A stretch of DNA of 64,000 nucleotides from an uncultured Flavobacteriales bacterium (GTDB taxonomy: Bacteria > Bacteroidota > Bacteroidia > Flavobacteriales_G > Salibacteraceae): positions 1-64,000 of the forward strand of contig CAKZKD010000006.1 in assembly GCA_937121175.1 (NCBI GenBank). Reading direction: 5' to 3'. The notes below the pieces were generated by a model. It was not told the origin of the DNA. It did not search any database and saw only the letters and a program-made list of their open reading frames with translations. The translations under genes and the position numbers were made by a program. How positions within the stretch are numbered: the stretch's first letter is position 1; each line of letters begins with the position of its first letter. Positions 54,626 to 61,431 of this stretch are shown in pieces.

Positions 54626-54626
54626 A

Positions 54627-55235
54627 ATGAATACAAAAGAAAAAATTTTAAAAGAGGCCTTAAAGCAATTCAATGCTAGCGGAGTAGAGCAGGTAACTAC
54701 ACGACATATTGCCAAAGGTCTGAGTATGAGCCAAGGCAATTTACATTACCATTTTCCTAATAAAGATGAATTGATAGAGGCTTTGTATCAAAATTTCACG
54801 GACCAAATCGTTAGCGTTAGTCGCCAATCTACTGCTGTGGTATTCGAAAAGGAAGAAGTATTACTTTCTATGCAAGACAGTTTTCGGGTGATGTATGCGT
54901 ATCGTTTTTTGTTCCGCGACAATGAAGCCGTTTGGAGGCGACTTCCAAATTTAAAGCGCGCTACTTTGGCTTTGTTGAATCGTAAAAAAGAGGAGATTCG
55001 GGCACTTATTGAAACCTATAAAAAACGCAAGATTTTTAGAGCAGACATAAGCGATGCTCAACTAGACTATTTGGCCAACCAATTCTTGTTTACCATAGCC
55101 ACTTGGCTCAATGCCTCTGAGTATTTGGACATACCTGCCAAAAGAGTAGACTATTTTTCTAGATTTATTTTTAGACAATGGTTGCCGTACCTTATCCCTA
55201 AAGAAATGGCGAGTTGGGAACAATTGCTTAAGTAG
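54627..55235 (+). CDS. TetR-family transcriptional regulator
   Basis: 202 residues from ATG 54627; an in-frame ATG at 54576 would begin inside the operator region and adds a non-typical 17-residue leader. The N-terminal HTH reads QVTTRHIAKGLSMSQGNLHYHFPNKDELIEAL, a textbook TetR signature; the remainder is a helical ligand-binding and dimerisation domain. It is divergent from the amidohydrolase lipoprotein and is flanked by two palindromic operator candidates, so autoregulation and control of that gene are likely. The ligand is unknown. Confidence 0.92.
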   Translation: MNTKEKILKEALKQFNASGVEQVTTRHIAKGLSMSQGNLHYHFPNKDELIEALYQNFTDQIVSVSRQSTAVVFEKEEVLLSMQDSFRVMYAYRFLFRDNEAVWRRLPNLKRATLALLNRKKEEIRALIETYKKRKIFRADISDAQLDYLANQFLFTIATWLNASEYLDIPAKRVDYFSRFIFRQWLPYLIPKEMASWEQLLK

Positions 55236-55288
55236 GCAGCTTCATAGCCCTCCTTGTGCCATTAATTGCCAATTCACAACCACTTACC

Positions 55289-55325
55289 CCGTATTACCAC
55301 GGAAATTTCTACGTAGTACTACGTA
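55289..55325. promoter_or_regulatory. Double-palindrome element, copy 1
   Basis: The copy reads CCGTATTACCACGG (55289-55302, imperfect 14-bp palindrome), AAATTT, then CTACGTAGTACTACGTA (55309-55325, 17 of the 18 bases of a perfect palindrome). It shares this structure with copies at 59856 and 63915. It lies 54 bp after the TetR stop and 53 bp before the 37-residue membrane peptide. TAATTAGC at 55355 sits 46 bp from the second palindrome, the position of the -7-like box at copies 2 and 3. It is probably an operator, although a REP-like or terminator role is possible. Confidence 0.7.
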
Positions 55326-55377
55326 AAACTATCAAATGCAATGGGTTTTGGGTTTAATTAGCCACCTAAAACCTAGA

Positions 55378-55491
55378 ATGATAGACTCAAACAAAACTCC
55401 TAAACAACTCGAAATTCCTAAACTGGTTAGGATTGGCCTCTTGGTTTTGTTGCTGGCTATTGTTGGTGTGAGGATTGGAATGGGGTGGTGA
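55378..55491 (+). CDS. Unannotated 37-residue single-pass membrane peptide
   Basis: ATG 55378 to TGA 55491 encodes MIDSNKTPKQLEIPKLVRIG followed by LLVLLLAIVGVRIGMGW: a short charged head and a hydrophobic helix of about 16-18 residues ending in GW. It starts 53 bp downstream of double-palindrome copy 1, the only ORF in a position analogous to the gene behind copy 2. Its small size means coding cannot be proved from sequence alone; no strong ribosome binding site is visible. It could be a small regulatory or toxin-like membrane peptide. The rest of the 55236-55672 gap holds no other convincing gene. Confidence 0.5.
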   Translation: MIDSNKTPKQLEIPKLVRIGLLVLLLAIVGVRIGMGW

Positions 55492-55672
55492 GGGTTTATG
55501 TTAAGTACTTCCATAGGATGATCTTTTGATTTAAAAGAAGTCAGTGGAAATAGCCAATCTACATAATTCGTTTAAAAGTAGATAAGAGAAATTTAGTTGA
55601 AAATATTCAGATTAAGAATATAAATACAGGCAGGTTGATGACACGAGTTGAGTGCAGTGTAAAAATAGAGTT

Positions 55673-56299
55673 ATGCCCATAGAAGATTATAATGGAAACA
55701 CCTTTGTAGCCTTTACTGATATTTCAGGATTCAAAGAATTGATGAAGAATGATAGTCTGGCCTTGGAAGCTATTAGTCATTTCTATCAAACAGGATTTAA
55801 TGTTTTAAGAGAATCCGAAAATGTGGAAGGTTTTTTTGTTTCAGACTGCGGAATTCTATTCGCCAGAAATGGTAGTAATGAATCTAAACTACAAGACTTG
55901 CTTCGTATTATTAAAAAAATCAATGAAAGAATGTTATCCGAGAATTATATGCTAACTACATCAATAGCATATGGGCGTTTTGATTATCAAGGAAAAATTG
56001 AATTCCAAGGTATTGAAAAAAATGCCATTTACGGAGGGGCATATGTTAAGGCTTTTATGGATAATGAAACAGGCAAGCCAATTATACAACCCGGCCAATG
56101 CAGAATTGTAAAAGATAATTTACCCCAATTAGAACGTACTCATTTCCCTCTTGTGCTAGATAGAGTAAGAGACAAAGGGCACTTCTATTATTATTGGAAT
56201 TTAAGAGACCCAGAAAATGCACAAACCTTTGAGAATAAATATAAAGACAGTTATTCACTGAAATATGCAGGTATGATAAACGCATTAAAAAATAGTTAA
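55673..56299 (+). CDS. Class III nucleotidyl cyclase-like protein
   Basis: 208 residues from ATG 55673 (a GTG at 55652 would add seven residues). It has the class III cyclase pattern: FVAFTDISGFKEL with Asp16 and FFVSDCGILF with Asp58 are spaced 42 residues apart like the two metal-binding Asp residues, and TTSIAYGRF and YGGAYVKAFMDNE align with the later core strands. The Lys/Glu that set adenine or guanine specificity is not recognisable (Phe54 at the expected place), and the Asn/Arg catalytic pair aligns with Lys126/Asp130, so it may be divergent or inactive. First gene of a four-gene cassette (ParB-like, Dam, macro-like). Confidence 0.65.
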   Translation: MPIEDYNGNTFVAFTDISGFKELMKNDSLALEAISHFYQTGFNVLRESENVEGFFVSDCGILFARNGSNESKLQDLLRIIKKINERMLSENYMLTTSIAYGRFDYQGKIEFQGIEKNAIYGGAYVKAFMDNETGKPIIQPGQCRIVKDNLPQLERTHFPLVLDRVRDKGHFYYYWNLRDPENAQTFENKYKDSYSLKYAGMINALKNS

Positions 56300-56301
56300 C
56301 T

Positions 56302-57657
56302 ATGGCTTACGAACGAACACTAATAGATATAACTGACTTAAATATTAATATTGAAAATCCAAGGTTTGAGATGGTCGGAAATCAAAGGGCGGCAATCAAG
56401 ACTATGATTGAGGATCAAGGGGATAAATTATTCAAATTGGCTGATGATATTACCAATGAAGGACTTAACCCAGGCGACCCCATATTTATAACAAAACACG
56501 AAAAACAGACAAGCCATTTTAATGTTTTAGAAGGCAATCGAAGAGTCACAGCACTCAAGTTGCTTGAAAATCCTGACCTAATACCAGAAACAAATAAATC
56601 CCTTCTGAATAAGTTCAAGAAACTAACTGAACAATACTCAAAAAAACCATTAGAAAAGGTACCTTGTATCCTTTTTGACGAAGAAAAAGAAGCCGAACAT
56701 TGGATTGAATTAAAACATACTGGACAAAATGATGGGGTTGGAACGGTCGTTTGGGATGCCCAACAAAAGGCACGTTATGATGAACGTGTTAAAGGAACTT
56801 CAAGCTATGCCCTTCAAATTATTGATTTTTTGCAAAAGGAAGATTCAGTGAACTCAGAGTTAAAACAGAAGCTAAATAAATTAAAGTCTTCTTCATTACA
56901 ACGATTAGCAACGGACCCCGATTTTAGACGTGTTTCAGGAATTGATATTAAGGATGGGAAAGTAATTACAAGGTTCGAACCAGCTGAAGTAGCTAAACCT
57001 TTAAGTAAAGCTGCCAGTGATTTATTAAGAAAAGAATTTACAGTAAAAAACATATACTACAAGGATGATCGACTTACTTATCTTGAAACTTTTAAAAAAT
57101 CTGACTTACCTGATAAAACACAAGAACTCACTGCAAATTGGGAACTAATTAGCACAACAAGACCCGAAAAAGCCGACCCGAAAAAGTCTATACCTAAAGG
57201 TAAAAAAAGTAAAACCATAATTTCTAAACGGCACACAATAATTCCTAAGAGCACAATAATTCCAATAAGTCAGCCAAGAGTTAATAAGATATATCACGAA
57301 CTAAAAGATCTTGATTTAAGAGATTTCGAGAACTCGGGAGCCATTGCGTTCAGAGTGTTTATTGAGTTGTCAATGGATAGTTTCATAGAAAAAAACCCTA
57401 TGGCAGGAGTTAACAATAACAGCAAGTTAAGCCACAAACTTAAATCAGTTGCTTCCAACTTAGAGGGTAATGGAATCCTTGACAAAAACAAGCTGAAAGG
57501 AGCTTACACTGCCTCAACTATGAAGGATAGTATTTTTTCAATAGATACATTCAACGCATTTGTTCATAACAAAGATTTTTACCCTGAAGCTGAACAGCTG
57601 AAGAAAAATTGGGATAATTTAGAAATATTTTTCGTAAAACTATGGGAATTAATTTAA
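56302..57657 (+). CDS. ParB/Srx N-terminal-domain protein
   Basis: 451 residues. The N-terminal 150 residues form a ParB/Srx-like nuclease or CTPase-type fold, with LNINIENPRFE at the start and the signature VLEGNRRVTALKLL (Glu77-Arg81). A basic linker (KKSIPKGKKSKTIISKRH, about 285-305) leads to a helical C-terminal domain ending in FNAFVHNKDFYPEAEQL...WDNLEIFFVKLW. It starts 2 bp after the cyclase-like stop and overlaps the methylase by 16 bp, so all three are one operon. Proteins of this type accompany DNA methylases on mobile elements and defence islands. Its activity is unknown. Confidence 0.75.
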   Translation: MAYERTLIDITDLNINIENPRFEMVGNQRAAIKTMIEDQGDKLFKLADDITNEGLNPGDPIFITKHEKQTSHFNVLEGNRRVTALKLLENPDLIPETNKSLLNKFKKLTEQYSKKPLEKVPCILFDEEKEAEHWIELKHTGQNDGVGTVVWDAQQKARYDERVKGTSSYALQIIDFLQKEDSVNSELKQKLNKLKSSSLQRLATDPDFRRVSGIDIKDGKVITRFEPAEVAKPLSKAASDLLRKEFTVKNIYYKDDRLTYLETFKKSDLPDKTQELTANWELISTTRPEKADPKKSIPKGKKSKTIISKRHTIIPKSTIIPISQPRVNKIYHELKDLDLRDFENSGAIAFRVFIELSMDSFIEKNPMAGVNNNSKLSHKLKSVASNLEGNGILDKNKLKGAYTASTMKDSIFSIDTFNAFVHNKDFYPEAEQLKKNWDNLEIFFVKLWELI

Positions 57658-58601
57658 GAACAAACTTCTATTCCCCACTCCGGTACCCGGGTGGTAAAGG
57701 AAAGTTATCGCATTATGTTCAATTACTTATTGACTATAATTTAATAACCGATGGTCATTACGTTGAGCCATATGCAGGTGGAGCTTCAGTCGCCCTTACC
57801 TTATTATTCAATGAGTACGTTAGTAGAATCCATATTAACGATTATGACCTAAGAATTTATGCGTTTTGGGATTGCGTATTAAACAAGACTGACGAACTGT
57901 GCGAGATAATATTGCAGACTGAAGTTACTGTCAAAAATTGGGAGAAGCAGAAAGAAGTTCAGAAAAACCCAAACGACTATAGCAATCTTGAAATCGGTTT
58001 TTCTACCTTTTTCCTTAATAGAACCAATAGGTCAGGAATATTAAAAGCAGGGGTAATTGGAGGTAAAAATCAAGGTGGTAATTGGAAAATGGACGCTCGC
58101 TTTAATAAAGAAGATTTAATAAAGCGAATTAGAAAAATTAGTCGGTACAAAAACCGGATTTCTTTGTACAATTTAGATGCAGTTGAATTAACACAAAAAT
58201 TAGATAAGGAACTACCTCAAAAAACACTATTTTATTTCGACCCACCTTATTATAATAAAGGCAAAGATCTTTACATAAATTTCTACGAACACGCAGACCA
58301 CCAGCAGATTTCACAGTTGATTGCCCAATTGAAAAACAGATATTGGCTGGTATCTTATGATAATGATTTAAATATCAGAAACCTATATCAACCATTTCTA
58401 CAAAGGACTTACGAATTGAATTATCACGCAGCTAGTGCTTCAAAAGGAACAGAAATAATGATTTATTCGCATAATCTAATTGTTCCCGAAATTCACAATC
58501 CCACAAGTAAAATTGAGATTAAAAAAATTGACACACTTGGTTTAAAGGCCAATTGGATAGTAAAAAGAGGCAACATTGTGCCCTGCAAGGTGTACAAGTA
58601 A
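57642..58601 (+). CDS. Dam-type (D12) N6-adenine DNA methyltransferase
   Basis: 319 residues. The N-terminal YPGGKGKL (SAM-contacting loop) and EPYAGGASV (42-50, motif I) and the catalytic DPPY motif (Asp200-Tyr203, FYFDPPYYNKG) define a D12/Dam-class enzyme methylating adenine N6 in a short recognition site, which cannot be predicted here. It overlaps the ParB-like gene by 16 bp. No restriction endonuclease is adjacent, so it may protect, mark or regulate DNA in concert with the ParB-like protein and the cyclase-like protein. Intact motifs suggest activity. Confidence 0.9.
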   Translation: MGINLRTNFYSPLRYPGGKGKLSHYVQLLIDYNLITDGHYVEPYAGGASVALTLLFNEYVSRIHINDYDLRIYAFWDCVLNKTDELCEIILQTEVTVKNWEKQKEVQKNPNDYSNLEIGFSTFFLNRTNRSGILKAGVIGGKNQGGNWKMDARFNKEDLIKRIRKISRYKNRISLYNLDAVELTQKLDKELPQKTLFYFDPPYYNKGKDLYINFYEHADHQQISQLIAQLKNRYWLVSYDNDLNIRNLYQPFLQRTYELNYHAASASKGTEIMIYSHNLIVPEIHNPTSKIEIKKIDTLGLKANWIVKRGNIVPCKVYK

Positions 58602-58663
58602 AAAACCTTCAGAATGCAATGCCAGTTTAAATTTACCATTCGACACAATATTGAAAATTTAGA

Positions 58664-59785
58664 ATGATTGATTTAAAAAGAATCTTGTTTTTGATAATTA
58701 CGATTGCTGTGGTACTAATCTCCATTCTAACAATGGTAAACAAGGTATATCTATGTCCTATCGTATATAAGAATCCATCTGGAAATAAGCTATACACATT
58801 AGGGAAAACTACCGTAATGTATGAAAAAGGAGATTTGTTTTCATTTAAAAAGGGACTAAAAAATAGTGAAGCGCGGGGTATAGCTATTTCAGTAAAATGT
58901 GATTTAAGACATCCACATCACGATAACCCAGGAAGTCAATCATTAGATTTTCAACTTAGAAAGAAGCTTAAGAATGACTCAATCAAACTTTACGATGCAC
59001 TTGAAAAACTAAAACACAAACACAGTTGTAATGGGTTATTTGATAATTGGGTTGATGAAATAGAAAATATTCAATTAAACTCAAACAGAATATTCGTGTT
59101 GGCTGGAATAGATGCTATACCTGATAATGAGGAAGAAATAGAATTATTAAGAAGTAGAAAGGATGAAATAATATTTAAAGGAATTTCTGAGCTATGCAAA
59201 ATTAGTGATGATAAAAAAATCAAGCATTTAGCAATACCAATAATCGGGACTGGCGCAGGAGGAGTTAATGAGAACGAAGCAATGCACTCGATTCTTAGGG
59301 GAATAAATCGCTCAGCATATAAAAAACACGCACCTGAAACAATATCTCTCTTTTTCTGGCCAAAAGGAAATGATGAAAAAGAGAAGAATGCTTGGTATTC
59401 GAAAAGAGTTAGAATGATGAATTCCTTTGTGAATAATGAAATCCAAAATGGTAAAAATGGTAAAGACTATAATATTTGGGATTATGAATATCCAATAAAA
59501 TCTACAATACAAATTTTAGTTTTACTTATGGCTGTATGTATCAGTGGACTTATATACACTTACAAAGAAGGAGGAAATAACACGTTAACAATGACAGTGA
59601 TACTTGGGAATACTTTGAAATGGATAATCTTGACCACGGGTATATTTACGTTTAGTACAGGTTCTTTTTCACTTCCAAAACCTCTTGATTTTAGTGCATT
59701 ATTCATTCTCTTCGTAGTAATAATTTTTATGTCACTTTGGGAATGGTATAAGCTTGGGGATATTCCAAAAAATAATGCGAACTAA
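58664..59785 (+). CDS. Membrane-anchored macro-like domain protein
   Basis: 373 residues. An N-terminal membrane helix (about 7-27) precedes a soluble domain (about 45-235) with the macro-like pattern GIAISVKCDL, IFVLAGIDAIPD and LAIPIIGTGAGGVNENEA (the loop that binds the ADP-ribose phosphates in macro domains, residues 189-206). Three predicted helices (about 281-299, 311-330, 344-360) follow. The usual early ADP-ribose Asn/Asp motif is not apparent. A macro domain tethered by four helices is unusual and fits a membrane effector sensing a nucleotide. It is 62 bp after the methylase and probably in the same cassette. Function is inference. Confidence 0.65.
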   Translation: MIDLKRILFLIITIAVVLISILTMVNKVYLCPIVYKNPSGNKLYTLGKTTVMYEKGDLFSFKKGLKNSEARGIAISVKCDLRHPHHDNPGSQSLDFQLRKKLKNDSIKLYDALEKLKHKHSCNGLFDNWVDEIENIQLNSNRIFVLAGIDAIPDNEEEIELLRSRKDEIIFKGISELCKISDDKKIKHLAIPIIGTGAGGVNENEAMHSILRGINRSAYKKHAPETISLFFWPKGNDEKEKNAWYSKRVRMMNSFVNNEIQNGKNGKDYNIWDYEYPIKSTIQILVLLMAVCISGLIYTYKEGGNNTLTMTVILGNTLKWIILTTGIFTFSTGSFSLPKPLDFSALFILFVVIIFMSLWEWYKLGDIPKNNAN

Positions 59786-59855
59786 AAATGTCATTGAATT
59801 CTACACAAGAGACCAAGGCACGTGAGATGTAATATTTTTGTAGCCCAATCCCCCT

Positions 59856-59888
59856 CCGTAGTACTACGGAAATTTCTACGTAGTAACG
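59856..59888. promoter_or_regulatory. Double-palindrome element, copy 2
   Basis: CCGTAGTACTACGG (59856-59869) is a perfect 14-bp palindrome; AAATTT follows; then CTACGTAGTAACG (59876-59888), a damaged copy of the 18-bp palindrome. It lies 70 bp after the macro-like gene and 66 bp before the frameshifted gene at 59955. TACATTCG (59922-59929), similar to the -7 consensus, starts 46 bp after the beginning of the second palindrome, matching copy 3. Confidence 0.75.
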
Positions 59889-59921
59889 CCTAGATAATCA
59901 AATCCTTAAGGTATATCAATT

Positions 59922-59929
59922 TACATTCG
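59922..59929 (+). promoter_or_regulatory. -7-like element behind copy 2 of the palindrome
   Basis: TACATTCG differs at one base from TAnnTTTG and is identical to the octamer behind copy 3 (63980). Predicted transcription would start near 59936, about 20 bp before the start codon at 59955. Confidence 0.45.
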
Positions 59930-59954
59930 GTGTTGAACAAAAAATTCAATACAA

Positions 59955-60391
59955 ATGCCCGTACTACAACTCACAGAAGAACAATGGAGTCAAATAAAAC
60001 GAGATGCCGAAGGCTCTCGGTTATTGAATGATTCAGAAATAGAACGCATTGCCAAAAAACTGCAAGTTGAGCGAAACTTGCCTTTTTTGAACGAAGACAA
60101 AGAGCTTATCGTTTTCGTGAAAATAGTTCGAAAATTAGATGAACTTCTTTACAGCAATTTGCCCAACGAAATTTACCTATCGGTTCGCGACTTAGAAGGA
60201 GGATTGGATAATTCCGAAAAGAATCGACTTATTGGTTCGCTGACTAAGTTTTTGAACAAAAAAATAGACATTCCTTATTTACCTGAAATCGCGGAGCGAT
60301 TCGTCATCAAGGGTTTTTACACATTGTGGTTGGTGCAATGCTGAAAGGGAAAAACGTAGAAACGGCATTGGAAGATGCAATTCCAGGATAA
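59955..60391 (+). pseudogene. Small cytoplasmic protein with a likely single-base frameshift
   Basis: The open frame gives 129 residues (MPVLQLTEEQWSQIKRDAEG ... AERFVIKGFYTLWLVQC), ending early at 60344. Inserting one T into the T5 tract at 60314-60318 instead gives ...KGFLHIVVGAMLKGKNVETALEDAIPG and a stop at 60391, for 145 residues. The restored end reads like protein and stops 16 bp before the patatin start, as expected in an operon. The protein is helical and charged; I do not recognise a family. It is the first gene behind palindrome copy 2. The shift could be phase variation, decay or a homopolymer sequencing error. Confidence 0.6.
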
Positions 60392-60407
60392 TCAAAAAAT
60401 CAAAATT

Positions 60408-61421
60408 ATGTCTTCAGAAAACAATAATAAAGTTAGAATACTTTCTATCGACGGCGGTGGAATACGAGGAGTTATTCCCGGTCAGGTGCTAGTTTATGTG
60501 GAACAAAAAATCCAAGAACTGACTGGTAATCAAGAAGCTAGGATTGCCGATTATTTCGACTTTATCGCCGGAACAAGCACTGGCGGGATATTGTCCTGTG
60601 CGTATTTAGCACCAGATAGTAGTAAACGGCCAAAATTTACTGCGCAAGAAGTGGTCAATTTATACATGGAAAGGGGAGATGATATTTTTGATATCCCGCT
60701 TTTTCATAAGCTAAGAACTGCCGGAGGATTAACTGATGAAAAGTATCCCTCTGCTGGAATAGAAGAGGCGTTGGAGGATTATTTTGGTGACGTTAAATTG
60801 AGTGAATTGTTAAAGCCATGCCTTGTGACCGCTTACGATATAAAACGAAGAGAGGCAAAGTTTTTTAGACAACACGACACAAGAGGTAAGTCCCGCGACT
60901 TTTATGTTAGAGATGTTGCTCGTGCTACAGGAGCTGCCCCAACGTATTTTGAATGCGCTAGAATCAAATCAATGACCAACGTAGTTTATCCATTGATTGA
61001 CGGAGGTTTGTTTGCCAACAATCCTGCTTTGTGCGCGTACTCAGATGTTCGCAAATTTGATAAAAAGCCTACAGCAAAAAGCATGGCTATTCTTTCGTTA
61101 GGCACTGGCTATGCAAAGAAGTCTTATTCTTACTCAGAGGCAAAGGACTTTGGTATGATAGATTGGATAGTTCCAAGTCTTGATATTATGATGTCGGGAG
61201 TTTCAGAAACTGTTCATTACCAATTAAAGCAGATTTATGAAACGACACAAAACCCGAATCAATACCTGCGAATTAATACTGCGCTACCACAAGATGTAAA
61301 TGCTCAAATGGACGATGCTTCACCTGAGAATCTTCAAGCTCTTAAAGAGTTAGGGACCGAGCTCTCAGAGGTAAAACGTACTGATTTAGATGCTTTTATA
61401 AAAAATTATTTGATTCGATAA
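60408..61421 (+). CDS. Patatin-like phospholipase
   Basis: 337 residues from ATG 60408 (MSSENNNKVRIL; an in-frame ATG at 60375 overlaps the preceding gene's end). Anion-hole loop DGGGIRG (15-21), nucleophile Ser57 in GTSTGG and catalytic Asp198 in IDGGLFANNPA form a complete Ser-Asp dyad. Patatins degrade membrane phospholipids; in bacteria they occur as effectors (for example CapV in CBASS) and toxins. No CD-NTase is present here, so CBASS is not supported. It is followed at 10 bp by the membrane protein, in one operon with the 59955 gene. Confidence 0.92.
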   Translation: MSSENNNKVRILSIDGGGIRGVIPGQVLVYVEQKIQELTGNQEARIADYFDFIAGTSTGGILSCAYLAPDSSKRPKFTAQEVVNLYMERGDDIFDIPLFHKLRTAGGLTDEKYPSAGIEEALEDYFGDVKLSELLKPCLVTAYDIKRREAKFFRQHDTRGKSRDFYVRDVARATGAAPTYFECARIKSMTNVVYPLIDGGLFANNPALCAYSDVRKFDKKPTAKSMAILSLGTGYAKKSYSYSEAKDFGMIDWIVPSLDIMMSGVSETVHYQLKQIYETTQNPNQYLRINTALPQDVNAQMDDASPENLQALKELGTELSEVKRTDLDAFIKNYLIR

Positions 61422-61431
61422 AATCAAGGGA

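Noticed and set aside
55332-55514. 60-residue minus-strand ORF in the gap behind the TetR gene
   Set aside because: It is the reverse of the 37-residue plus-strand ORF and palindrome flank, with no signal, domain or promoter of its own.
57642-58601. Type II restriction-modification system
   Set aside because: A Dam-type methylase is present but no endonuclease is found next to it; the ParB-like neighbour has no recognisable restriction-endonuclease motif.
60408-61421. CBASS interpretation of the patatin operon
   Set aside because: No CD-NTase, Cap2/Cap3 or HORMA gene is present in the window; the cyclase-like gene at 55673 is class III, not CD-NTase.
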